Origin: Amycolatopsis aidingensis
Lineage (GTDB): Bacteria > Actinomycetota > Actinomycetes > Mycobacteriales > Pseudonocardiaceae
Assembly: GCF_018885265.1 (NCBI RefSeq)
Contig: NZ_CP076538.1
Location: forward strand, 4,996,001-5,060,000
Direction of reading: 5' to 3'
Length of the DNA: 64,000 bases
Of this stretch, positions 15,663 to 23,418 are shown in pieces. Made by a program: the position numbers and the translations under genes. Each line of letters starts with the position of its first letter. The stretch's first letter is position 1. The notes under the pieces were generated by a model. That model ran no database searches, was not told where the DNA came from, and saw nothing but the letters and a program-made list of their open reading frames with translations.

Positions 15663-16477
15663 AGCCGCTCCGCCTTCCTCGCCGTATTGTCCGAGGTCCG
15701 CGTCACCTTGCCGATGAACGTATTCATGAGCGTCGCCACCTCTCGAGCACGCTCGACCATCGGGAAGTGACCGCAGCCCTCGAGAATTTCCAACCACGCG
15801 TGCGGAACGCGCCTGCCGAGGGCACGCACGCCTTCGGCGTGGGCGCCGAACTCGTCGTCCTCGCCGCCAACCAGCAAGAGGGGAACGTCAAGCGAATCCA
15901 GATCAAGAAACGGGGTTCGTCGGCAGGTCTCGTGGAAACGCAGCGGGGCCTTCCCGCCGACGAGCTCCAGCATGCGACGCGCGATCACCCCGTCCGCCAC
16001 GTCGTCCAGTCGCGATCCGCACCTGCGCCTGATCTCATCGGCGACCCGGCCGTAGCAGCGTTCGAGTCCGGGGACAACCGCGGACCACGGGAAGTCCTCC
16101 GGCCTTTCCCGATAGAAGGGTGACAGCAGCACTGTAGCGGTCGAGGCGGGTGAATCCGGTCCGGTAAGCAGTTCGAGCATCACGTTCGCGGCAAAGGAGT
16201 GCGCGACCAGCACATCCGGCCCACGGCCGTTCACCCGCCGGACCGCCTCGATCGGTGCGGCCACACAACCGCGTACGTCCGGCTCCAGCGCCCAGTCCGG
16301 ATCACCCGCTACGGCCCATGGCAGGCTGACATCCCACAGCTCGAGGTGCGGTGCGAGTAACGCAGCCAACGCATCCCAGCTACCGGGGCCTCCGCCCATG
16401 CCGTGCAGCAACAGCACGCTTGTAGGGGACCGGTTCCCCGTGGCGAGACGGCGCGGTCTGGGCTCAGCGACTCTCAT
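15659..16477 (-). CDS. Alpha/beta hydrolase, possible type II thioesterase
   Basis: A 272-residue alpha/beta-hydrolase-fold protein. The oxyanion loop is LLLHGMGGGPGSW, the nucleophile elbow is VAHSFAANV (A-H-S-x-A in place of G-x-S-x-G), the acid is likely in GGEDDEFG, and the histidine is in EGCGHFPMV. ATG 16477 overlaps the stop of the KS-like gene as ATGA, and its own stop overlaps the double hot-dog start, so translation is coupled on both sides. In this setting it probably hydrolyses or transfers an acyl-ACP thioester, for release or editing. The missing glycine after the nucleophile is unusual for a hydrolase and could point to acyl transfer. Confidence 0.82.
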   Translation of the reverse strand: MRVAEPRPRRLATGNRSPTSVLLLHGMGGGPGSWDALAALLAPHLELWDVSLPWAVAGDPDWALEPDVRGCVAAPIEAVRRVNGRGPDVLVAHSFAANVMLELLTGPDSPASTATVLLSPFYRERPEDFPWSAVVPGLERCYGRVADEIRRRCGSRLDDVADGVIARRMLELVGGKAPLRFHETCRRTPFLDLDSLDVPLLLVGGEDDEFGAHAEGVRALGRRVPHAWLEILEGCGHFPMVERAREVATLMNTFIGKVTRTSDNTARKAERL

Positions 16478-17421
16478 ACCGCGCCTCCCGCCCGTTCCAG
16501 CAGCAGTGACGACACTCCGTCCGTGGCCACACCCGCGGTGGCGAGGACGGCATCGGCGCCGCCGGAAAGCCACTGCACGCCCGCCACGGCCTGCAACACC
16601 CCGAGCGCTCCGGAAGCGTCCCCGAACACCGCGGTCAGATCCCGCCTCGGGACGTCCCGGATGGCCGCCGGAGCCGAGGCACCCCCGTCCACCAGCCACA
16701 GCCCTGGCGGCACATCCCCGCCGAGCACCGTGGTGACCGAGCCTGCGGCATCAGGTCGCCGAGCGTAGCCACGCAGGCGGGCACATCCGGCCGCGTCCCG
16801 CGTGGCGGCTTCGGCACCGGCCTCCAGCACCAGGGCCGCCGCGCCGTCGAACAACTCGAGGACAGACGCGCCGGTCAGCGTGGCCACCACCTCGTTCGCC
16901 GGCTCCGCACCCACGACGAGGACCTGGTGCGCGCGGCCCGCCGTGATGAGCAGCGTGCCCAGGTGTATGGCGTCGAGACCAGACGACGCGCCGTTGCATA
17001 CCATCAGGTTCGGCCCGCGAATGCCGAAACGGACCGCAAGCGAGGACGCAACGATATTGCTCGACGCGTTCGGTAGCGCCATCGGGCTGGTCGCCCGCAC
17101 CGACCTGTGCAAGATCGTCTCGGCGGTACGGCAGACAGTGTCGAGATTGCCCAGATTGGAGCTGGCCACCACACCAACGTCTGCGCCGGACACAGCCAGC
17201 TCGCCACTCCGTGGATCCGGGTCGGCCAGCGCCGCGTCGGCCAGGGCGCGGGTGGCCGCCAACATCGCAAGGCGGGTGGCCCTGTCCTTGTAGCGGAACC
17301 CGCGGCCCAGCTCGGTGACCGGGTCGAAGGCGATGTCCGCGACGGGCTCGCCGAGTGTGTCTTCGGGCTCCTTGAGCCTTGCTGAGGCGACACCGACGCC
17401 CACCACCAGTACCTCATTCAT
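16474..17421 (-). CDS. Degenerate ketosynthase-like protein (KS-C, no catalytic Cys)
   Basis: A 315-residue thiolase-fold protein, about 80-100 residues shorter than a full KS. The nucleophile region reads VCNGASSGLDAI: Ala is where the catalytic Cys of TACSSSL falls, while a Cys three residues earlier is unlikely to substitute. The HGTGT motif is absent and the C-terminal part is shortened (FGDASGALGVLQAV in place of the GHT region). This is the pattern of a chain-length factor or partner subunit. ATG 17421 lies inside the end of the KS-B gene (8-base overlap), so the two are translationally coupled and probably form a heterodimer. Confidence 0.8.
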   Translation of the reverse strand: MNEVLVVGVGVASARLKEPEDTLGEPVADIAFDPVTELGRGFRYKDRATRLAMLAATRALADAALADPDPRSGELAVSGADVGVVASSNLGNLDTVCRTAETILHRSVRATSPMALPNASSNIVASSLAVRFGIRGPNLMVCNGASSGLDAIHLGTLLITAGRAHQVLVVGAEPANEVVATLTGASVLELFDGAAALVLEAGAEAATRDAAGCARLRGYARRPDAAGSVTTVLGGDVPPGLWLVDGGASAPAAIRDVPRRDLTAVFGDASGALGVLQAVAGVQWLSGGADAVLATAGVATDGVSSLLLERAGGAV

Positions 17422-18565
17422 CGGCTCGCTCCATGATCGCGACGGCATTGACTCCCCCGAAGCCGAATGCGTCGACCTGAACGGCGGTCACATCGGCGCG
17501 GGCCTGCTCGCCCATGACCAACCGCAATCCCCCGGCGTGCTCGTCCGGCTCGTCGAGCCCGACGATCGGGGGAACCCGGCCACTGCGCAGCACCTCGCTC
17601 GCCACGACGACACTCATCAGGCCGGAAGCACCGGATGTATGTCCCGTCATCGACTTGATCCCGGCGACCAAGGGGCGGGCCCCGACGCTGGTAAAGGTCT
17701 TGGCCAGGGCCACAGCCTCTGCGTCGTCGTTCAGCACGCTGCCCGTTCCATGGGTGATCACCAGGTCGATGTCCGGTACGGTCACCGCGGCCCGCTCGTG
17801 CGCGGCGGCGATGGCGGCACAGATACCGCCCACGTCCGGCGCTGTCTCGTGACAGGCGTCGCAGTTCAGCGCGACCGACCGTAACCACGACCGAGCCGGG
17901 CTGCCATGACGGCGGAGCACGATCGCCGCGGCACCTTCACCCATCAGTACCCCACGCCGGCCACGGTCGAACGGCCGCACCTGGCTGAGCGGTGGCTGCT
18001 GCACCCGGTCCATGAGCCCGAACATGCTCGCGGTCAGCGAGTCGGTGCCCGCCACGACGGCTGTGTCCTCGGCCCCGGACTCGAGCACGTCTGCAGCAAG
18101 GCCCAGCGCATACAGTGACGCCGAGCAGGCGTTGTTGATCGTGCAGGTGTTGCTGGCCCCGAACCGTTCCCGCAGGGCTTCCCCGAAGTGCAGGCGGGAG
18201 ACCGGAAAGTCGCCTGCCGCGGTCCAGCGAAGCTCGATCGAACGGAGTTCCCTCAGCCCCGTGCCGACAAACACCGGTACCTCGGACAGGTCCTCGCCGA
18301 TACCGGCGTCCCGCGCCGCCTCGGCGATGGCGTCACACAGCCAGCGTGTCGCCCTTCCGTAGCAGCCCGCACCTGCCGGAACGTCGTTCATCTCGTACGC
18401 GTTCCGCAGGCGGAACCCTTCCGCAGGCAGACCACGCAGCGGAGACAGTCCACTGCGTCCAGAACACAGTGCTTCGAAGAACCGTCTGGTTCCCGATCCA
18501 AGCCCAGTAACAACGCCAGTGCCCGCGATCGACCAGAACCGGGTGTGTTCGGCGCTGGGTCTCAT
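17414..18565 (-). CDS. Beta-ketoacyl synthase KS-B, catalytic triad intact
   Basis: A 383-residue ketosynthase. The nucleophile is in NNACSASLYAL, the first His in THGTGS and the second in MTGHTSGASG, so the Cys-His-His triad is complete. The GFGGVNA glycine-rich loop near the C-terminus is conserved. It should catalyse decarboxylative condensation of malonyl-ACP with an acyl primer. It overlaps the degenerate KS-C gene by eight bases. ATG 18565 has only a weak ribosome-binding site. Together with KS-A it gives the cluster two active condensing enzymes, as in reducing type II or aryl-polyene systems where one KS initiates and one elongates. Confidence 0.92.
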   Translation of the reverse strand: MRPSAEHTRFWSIAGTGVVTGLGSGTRRFFEALCSGRSGLSPLRGLPAEGFRLRNAYEMNDVPAGAGCYGRATRWLCDAIAEAARDAGIGEDLSEVPVFVGTGLRELRSIELRWTAAGDFPVSRLHFGEALRERFGASNTCTINNACSASLYALGLAADVLESGAEDTAVVAGTDSLTASMFGLMDRVQQPPLSQVRPFDRGRRGVLMGEGAAAIVLRRHGSPARSWLRSVALNCDACHETAPDVGGICAAIAAAHERAAVTVPDIDLVITHGTGSVLNDDAEAVALAKTFTSVGARPLVAGIKSMTGHTSGASGLMSVVVASEVLRSGRVPPIVGLDEPDEHAGGLRLVMGEQARADVTAVQVDAFGFGGVNAVAIMERADE

Positions 18566-18625
18566 GCCGCGCCCCGCATGTCGGTCTGCGAAAGCCCGGC
18601 GTGATCGGCTCGGTGAGGCGCGGGC

Positions 18626-19927
18626 CTAGCCACGATCGTTACCTCCGAAGGTTGGGCGCATCGCCTCACAAGTCGCGAGATCCTCAACGGAGCGCCCGCC
18701 CGAGTACTCGCCCATGATCACAACTGCGTTGTTGCCCCCAAACGCGAGCGCGTTGTTCTGCACGACCCGCAGTCGGGCCTCTCGTGCGACGTTGGGCACG
18801 CAGTCGAGGCCGCACTCCAGGTCGGTCCGTTCATGGTTGATTGTCGGCGGGATGAACTGGTGCGTGATCGCCAGCGCGCAACCGATCGCGGCCAGCGCGC
18901 TGGCCGCACCCATGGTGTGGCCGATCATGGATTTGATGGAAATGGTGGGCGGTGGGCGCTCCCCGAATACTCTTCGAATCGCAGAGGCCTCGGTGATGTC
19001 GTTAGCCTTGGTGCCCGTGCCATGCGCAGAGATGAAGTCGATGTCGCCCGGCTTCACGCCAGCATTGGCATGGGCCAGCCGCATACATCGCGCCAGGCTG
19101 TCCAGGTTCGGCGCGACCGGATGGTCGGCATCACAGTTCAGCCCGTATCCGAGGATCTCGGCATAGACCCGCGCACCCCGGGTGAGCGCAGAGTCGAGGC
19201 TCTCCAGCAGCATCATTCCGGCGCCTTCACCGGTGAGCAGGCCCTTCCTGTTGGCGTCGAAGGGCTGGCAACGCTCTGGTGCGATGGTTCCGACGCGATA
19301 GAATCCGGCGAACGTTTTCCTGCACACCGCGTCAGCTCCGCCCACGAGAGCGAACTCCGCCTCCCCCGCGCGCACGACGTCTGCGCCGTATCCAATAGCG
19401 TAGTTCCCCGCGGCACAAGCCGTCGGGATCGTCACGGCCTCCACGTCAACGAGGCCGAGTTCGCGAGCCACGCAGGTGGAAAGTCGCGGCGCAGGGACCC
19501 GCCGGGCCACTACCTGATCGACCTGGTCCTCCGTGCCGTAGACCTGTGCCTGCACGAGTTGGTCCAGGTCACGTGACTCACCATCCGTGGTGCCGACGGC
19601 AACGAGCCCGGTCAGCTCACGAAGCCGATGTGGACACACGTCCGAGTCCGCCACCGCCATCGCCGCGGCCGCGACGGAGAACTGGGTAGCTCGGCCAAGT
19701 TCGTTCACCGGAAAGGAACGGATCCACGGCTCCGGGTCGAAATCGGTCACCTCGCACCCGTTCGCATGCGCAAAGCCGCTGGTGTCGAACGCCCGGATCG
19801 GCTTACCACCGTGGCGCCCGGTCCGCAGCGCAGCCAGGAAGTTCCCTGCCCCGACACCCACGCTGGTGACCGCACCCAAACCAGTCACCACCACGCGGCG
19901 GTTCTCGACGGTATCTGATGCCCGCAT
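18626..19927 (-). CDS. Beta-ketoacyl synthase KS-A (FabF-type), catalytic triad intact
   Basis: A 433-residue ketosynthase of FabF/KS-alpha length. The triad is complete: Cys in PTACAAGNYAIG, His in SAHGTGTKAND, His in SMIGHTMGAASA, and the ending AFGGNNAVVIM is typical. It starts with the family-like RRVVVTGLGAVTSVG. ATG 19927 has GGAGGAAG about eight bases upstream. It lies between the ACP and KS-B genes. It is the best candidate for the iterative elongating enzyme, perhaps with KS-D or KS-C as its partner. Confidence 0.94.
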   Translation of the reverse strand: MRASDTVENRRVVVTGLGAVTSVGVGAGNFLAALRTGRHGGKPIRAFDTSGFAHANGCEVTDFDPEPWIRSFPVNELGRATQFSVAAAAMAVADSDVCPHRLRELTGLVAVGTTDGESRDLDQLVQAQVYGTEDQVDQVVARRVPAPRLSTCVARELGLVDVEAVTIPTACAAGNYAIGYGADVVRAGEAEFALVGGADAVCRKTFAGFYRVGTIAPERCQPFDANRKGLLTGEGAGMMLLESLDSALTRGARVYAEILGYGLNCDADHPVAPNLDSLARCMRLAHANAGVKPGDIDFISAHGTGTKANDITEASAIRRVFGERPPPTISIKSMIGHTMGAASALAAIGCALAITHQFIPPTINHERTDLECGLDCVPNVAREARLRVVQNNALAFGGNNAVVIMGEYSGGRSVEDLATCEAMRPTFGGNDRG

Positions 19928-19976
19928 GACCGTGACTTCCTCCTCGGTTCGTCCCAGGCGAAACCGCGCACCAGGA

Positions 19977-20231
19977 TCAGGTTCGAGCAGAGACTTCCGC
20001 GAGCACGACGTAGACGTTCTCCAATGTCGTCATCCTGCTCAGTTCCGACTGGTCGATCGTCACGCCGAGAGTGGTCTCCAGCTTCGCAAGGATCTCGATG
20101 GCCAGAAGTGAATCGGCGTCGTGATCATCGACAAAACTGTCTGCCTCTTTCAGCGCATTCGGTTCGATTTCGAGAATATCGCAGATGATCGACTTCACTT
20201 GTTGTTTCTGATCGTCGGTAATGACTACCAT
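19977..20231 (-). CDS. Acyl carrier protein
   Basis: An 84-residue acidic ACP. The phosphopantetheine Ser lies in DADSLLAIEIL, where Asp-Ser-Leu is the conserved core. The four-helix pattern (QQVKSIICDILEI at the start, ENVYVVLAEV at the end) fits. ATG 20231 has GAAGGAGA six bases upstream; an in-frame start at 20270 would run into the control region. It is the first gene of the 16-gene minus-strand operon and would carry the growing chain through all the KS, KR and dehydratase steps. Confidence 0.92.
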   Translation of the reverse strand: MVVITDDQKQQVKSIICDILEIEPNALKEADSFVDDHDADSLLAIEILAKLETTLGVTIDQSELSRMTTLENVYVVLAEVSART

Positions 20232-20305
20232 CCGTTCTCCTTCACCTTTATATTTCCGGAGGTGCAACACTGAAGCGGACCCGGGGAAACGGTATGGGGA
20301 AGCCC

Positions 20306-20364
20306 GTCACCGGGAAGTCACGCGGGCGTCGCGAGCAGCACGCGACGCCCGCGTGACGGGTGAC
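20306..20364. promoter_or_regulatory. Large perfect hairpin between divergent promoters
   Basis: Two 17-base arms, GTCACGCGGGCGTCGCG at 20317-20333 and its exact reverse complement at 20341-20357, flank a 7-base loop AGCAGCA. An outer stem adds GTCACC at 20306-20311 with GGTGAC at 20359-20364. It looks like a strong terminator stem without a U-run, but it lies upstream of both the ACP operon and the divergent dehydratase genes. An insulator against divergent read-through, or a regulator-binding site, are possible roles. Confidence 0.75.
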
Positions 20365-20407
20365 TGCCACCCTGCCTGGAGCAGTCGAAGGTGAAAGTGA
20401 ATCAGCC

Positions 20408-20830
20408 ATGTCCTTGATCGGCGCTGCACCCGCGCGACCATCGCCACTCATCGAGCGCATACGGGTCACCGAAGTCCGGCAACTCGAGGATGATCTCCGC
20501 GTTCGGGCTCGCGTCACGGTCGATCCGGCAAACCCGGTTCTCGCCGGCCACTACCCGGGTCTGCCCATCTTTCCCGGCGTCTGCCTCATTGAATGCGCCC
20601 ACTGGACGGTTCAGCTGGCCGCTACCGACATGGCGCCGATACTGGAGACAGTACCCACGGCCCGTTTCCGCAACGCCGTGTTCCCCGGCGAGCAGGTCGG
20701 AATCGAGGTGTGGGTAACGACACAGGGAAGCCGATGGAGGGCCGCGGCAACCCTGTACGGCCCGCGCGGCTTGGCCGCCGCGATCACCCTGCTCTATCGG
20801 TTGCCCGGAGGAAACCTGTGGTCGGCATAG
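20408..20830 (+). CDS. FabZ-like hot-dog dehydratase, catalytic subunit
   Basis: A 140-residue hot-dog protein. The stretch HYPGLPIFPGVCLIECAHW matches the FabZ/FabA active-site pattern, with catalytic His and the Glu in LIECA both present. It would remove water from 3-hydroxyacyl-ACP after keto-reduction. I chose ATG 20408; a GTG at 20360 is in frame but lies within the large hairpin. The gene overlaps the next hot-dog gene by 13 bases, so the two are translated together and probably form a heterodimer. It reads away from the ACP operon. Confidence 0.82.
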   Translation: MSLIGAAPARPSPLIERIRVTEVRQLEDDLRVRARVTVDPANPVLAGHYPGLPIFPGVCLIECAHWTVQLAATDMAPILETVPTARFRNAVFPGEQVGIEVWVTTQGSRWRAAATLYGPRGLAAAITLLYRLPGGNLWSA

Positions 20831-21288
20831 ACGAGATCGCGCGACGGCTTCCACACCGCCACCCCATGCTCCTCATCGATGAGGTAACCGAACTGGTTCC
20901 GGGCGAACGCCTCATCGCACGCAAGGCCGTCACGGCGAGCGAGCCATGGTTTCGCCGCGACCCCAACGGCTCGAACGGTGGCCCAATACATTTCCCACCG
21001 GTCCTGCTGCTGGAATCCCTGTGTCAGGCGGCTACGCTGCTCGCGGTATGGGACGCACCTACTTCCGGCCTCATGCGAGGCAAGGCGATGCTGTTGGGTT
21101 CCCTCTCCGACGCCACGTTCCATGCGTCCGTCACGCCGGGCTCACTTATCCACCATCATGTAAGCCTTTCTCGCGACCTCGGCGACAATTTCCTGGTCGG
21201 CGGCACCTCCCTCGTCGAAGATCGTCTTGTACTCAGCGTCAAGCAGGTGCTGGTAGCTCTGCGGCCTTCCAGGACGCTGAGTTCGTGA
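20818..21288 (+). CDS. FabZ-like hot-dog partner protein
   Basis: A 156-residue hot-dog protein that starts like FabZ (ARRLPHRHPMLLIDEVTELVPG). The active-site region differs: the canonical GHFPGxPxMPG loop is replaced by GGPIHFPPVLLLESLCQ, where the Glu is kept but the His loop is shortened. It may be a non-catalytic or altered partner of the first dehydratase. GTG 20818 has GGAGG at 20807-20811 and lies inside the end of the upstream gene. Heterodimeric dehydratases are a feature of polyene-forming type II systems, which fits the context. Confidence 0.78.
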   Translation: MVGIDEIARRLPHRHPMLLIDEVTELVPGERLIARKAVTASEPWFRRDPNGSNGGPIHFPPVLLLESLCQAATLLAVWDAPTSGLMRGKAMLLGSLSDATFHASVTPGSLIHHHVSLSRDLGDNFLVGGTSLVEDRLVLSVKQVLVALRPSRTLSS

Positions 21289-21562
21289 GCCAACCACCAG
21301 GACATCGAGATGTTGCACCTGTCATCCTGCGGATCGCTCGACGCAGGAAGCGACCGGTCAGACTTGCAACGGCAGGCATCCGGCGTTCACACACATGCTG
21401 CACACCCTGACGTACTCGACCAGACCGACCGTGTGGCCGTACCGTCACGAGCCCTGCAGGAACCCCGACCCAGTCACTGCGGGGCGTATCGCATTCGACC
21501 CGCACCAATACTCGATTTTCGCATTGGCAAGACGACGATGATGAAGTAACTTTCTTATCCGC

Positions 21563-21961
21563 ATGTCTTACATACGACACGAGGATGATGACGAGATGCC
21601 CCCAGCACGCAAAACTGCAGCGCCACTTCTACCCACTGAGCCGAACGGCGTGGAAATGGTAGCCAAGTTCTTCCGCGCCCTCGGTGATCCGGCACGACTA
21701 CGGCTGCTGGATTTCCTGCTGAACGAAGAGCGCACAGTCACCGACTGCGTCACCCGCGTCGGCCTGTCGCAGGGCAGGGTGTCCACCCATCTCGGCTGCC
21801 TGGCGGACTGTGGTTATGTACAGGTCCGTCGGGAGGGTCGATTCGCGTACTACCGGGCCACCGACCCACGAGTCGGCGAACTGGTGCTGCTGGCGAGATC
21901 CCTGGCCGCAGACAACTCCGCAGCACTAGCAGCCTGTGTGCGCATCACCTCAAACGACTGA
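21563..21961 (+). CDS. ArsR-family transcriptional regulator
   Basis: A 132-residue winged-helix regulator. The core is KFFRALGDPARLRLLDFLL, the recognition-helix region LSQGRVSTHLGCLADCGY, and the wing REGRFAYYR, the standard ArsR/SmtB pattern. The ELCVC metal site of ArsR is not present; single cysteines occur in VTDCVT, LGCLADC and AACVR, so a thiol or redox switch is conceivable in a cluster with sulfur-relay genes. ATG 21563 gives the N-terminus MSYIRHEDDD but has no Shine-Dalgarno; ATG 21596 is a plausible alternative with GAGG upstream. An imperfect dyad lies over the first start. It is the likely right-hand border gene of the cluster. Confidence 0.85.
   Translation: MSYIRHEDDDEMPPARKTAAPLLPTEPNGVEMVAKFFRALGDPARLRLLDFLLNEERTVTDCVTRVGLSQGRVSTHLGCLADCGYVQVRREGRFAYYRATDPRVGELVLLARSLAADNSAALAACVRITSND
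21564..21579. promoter_or_regulatory. Imperfect dyad over ArsR start, candidate operator
   Basis: TGTC at the left and GACA at the right enclose a partly symmetric centre (TGTCTTACATACGACA; 12 of 16 positions symmetric). It begins one base into the ATG at 21563. ArsR proteins often bind dyads at their own promoters, so it either is an operator over the start or supports the later start at 21596. Confidence 0.4.
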
Positions 21962-22377
21962 GTCGGCGTGATACCCGGCCAACCATGATCACGAGTGTGC
22001 GCTCACGACCCTGGCCACCAGTGCTCCGGTACTACCGCTCCCGGTGTGCTGCAGCCTGATCCGCTGACTGTGAGACTGCCGTCCGCGACACCCGGCGACC
22101 TCTGATCCGCCCCAACCAGCCGCAGGTCACGGCACCGGTCACCGAGGTCTTCACTACATGACGCTCGTCGCCTGCGCTCGGACCGCGGGCCGCGCCGACG
22201 AGGCGGCCACGCACGCGCGTCACGCCCTCAGCAAGATCTTCTCCGAACACTCGACCGACAATCACAGAGGTTGACCGACAAACTCGTCAGACGCTACGAG
22301 GCTGGCGGCTTCGGCTACCGCCGTGGCGCCGAGCTGGCAACATACTGTTGCACACACGATCGAGGGGAGCTGGCGGA
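21962..22377. other. Intergenic gap, no gene seen
   Basis: This 416-bp stretch separates the ArsR and DUF72 genes. I see no credible gene, hairpin terminator or repeat. The short open frames are shadows. It probably holds the DUF72 promoter and marks the right edge of the biosynthetic cluster. Confidence 0.45.
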
Positions 22378-23229
22378 GTGGCTCGTCTGCATGTCGGCTG
22401 CGCGATGTGGACCCACCAGGCGTGGCGCGGGCGATTTCTGCCGCGATCGCTGCCGGCCGGGGAGCGCCTGCGGGCCTATGCGGGCTGGTGCAACGCGGTC
22501 GAGGGCAACACGACCTTCTACGCGACTCCCGCCCGCAGCACCGTGGCGGCGTGGGCGCGGCAGACCGGGCCCGGTTTCCGGTTCGTGGTCAAGCTGCCCA
22601 AGGTCGTCACGCACGAGCGCCGGTTCGCCGGGGTCGAGGCCGAGATGCGGGCATTCCTGGACGCGCTCGAACCGCTCGGCGACCGGGCAGTCCTGTGGAC
22701 CCAGCTGCCCGGCTCGTTCGGCCCCGCGGACGTCGATGCCCTCGGCCGCTTCCTGCGCCGGCTCCCCGCCGACCGCAGGCGCGCCGTGGAGGTGCGCCAT
22801 CCCGGCTTCTTCACCGACCCCGGCTCGACCTCACTGCTGGAGGGGGCGCTCACCGACGCGGGCGCCGAGTGGGTGCCGTTCGACACCACGGTCTTCTTCC
22901 ACAGCCCGCCGACCAGTGCGGCCGAGCGGGATGCCTGGGCCAGGAAACCCCGGCTGCCGCGGCGGACACGGGCACTGACCGACCAGCCGATCGTCCGCTA
23001 CCTGGGCCGGGACTCGGTCGAGGACACGGTCGAGGGTTGGCGGCCGTGGACCACGGTGGTCGCCGACTGGCTGCACGAGGGCCGCTCACCGACTGTTTTC
23101 CTGCACACCCCCGACAACGAGGACGCACCGGCACTCGCCCGCAGGTTCCACGACGACGTAAAGGCGCTGGTGCCCGGCCTCGACGCACTACCCGAGCCGG
23201 AGCCGGTCGAGCCCGCCACCCTGTTCTGA
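22378..23229 (+). CDS. DUF72 (YecE-like) protein
   Basis: A 283-residue TIM-barrel-like protein of the DUF72 family. It has the typical opening ARLHVGCAMWTHQAWRG, the conserved VEGNTTFYATP block near residue 40 and FVVKLPKVVTHERR near residue 70. The family function is not established. I chose GTG 22378, which has GAGGGGAG eight bases upstream and starts the family-like sequence exactly. It is outside the biosynthetic cluster by context and convergent with the lipase gene. Confidence 0.88.
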   Translation: MARLHVGCAMWTHQAWRGRFLPRSLPAGERLRAYAGWCNAVEGNTTFYATPARSTVAAWARQTGPGFRFVVKLPKVVTHERRFAGVEAEMRAFLDALEPLGDRAVLWTQLPGSFGPADVDALGRFLRRLPADRRRAVEVRHPGFFTDPGSTSLLEGALTDAGAEWVPFDTTVFFHSPPTSAAERDAWARKPRLPRRTRALTDQPIVRYLGRDSVEDTVEGWRPWTTVVADWLHEGRSPTVFLHTPDNEDAPALARRFHDDVKALVPGLDALPEPEPVEPATLF

Positions 23230-23336
23230 CCGACACCACCACCGGACGCCGCGCAGCGTGTGCCGATGAACGACCGCCCAGCGGCAATAGCGGACGTTTG
23301 ATGGTTCCCTGGTGGCTGCTGACCGTGCTGGTGGGA

Positions 23337-23382
23337 AGCGTCAGAACCGCGGTAGGGAGGTTGCCGTGGTGGTTCTGACGCT
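23337..23382. terminator. Bidirectional hairpin between convergent genes
   Basis: Perfect 12-base arms, AGCGTCAGAACC at 23337-23348 and GGTTCTGACGCT at 23371-23382, enclose a 22-base loop. It lies between the convergent DUF72 and lipase genes, about 110 and 36 bases from their stops. No U-run follows, which is common for actinobacterial terminators. Confidence 0.7.
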
Positions 23383-23418
23383 CCCCGTTGTGGTTGTCTC
23401 GGCTGTTGCGGGTGGTTG

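Noticed and set aside
20231..20310. Three GCTTC/GTTTC-like repeats upstream of the ACP gene as SARP heptamers
   Set aside because: Spacings of 13 and 14 bases do not fit the 11- or 22-base spacing of SARP sites; not reported as a feature.
22355..22440. A stretch GAGCTGGCGGAGTGGCTCG that resembles the 5' half of tRNA-Ser/Leu
   Set aside because: No acceptor-stem partner, anticodon stem or T-loop follows; it is the start of the DUF72 gene.
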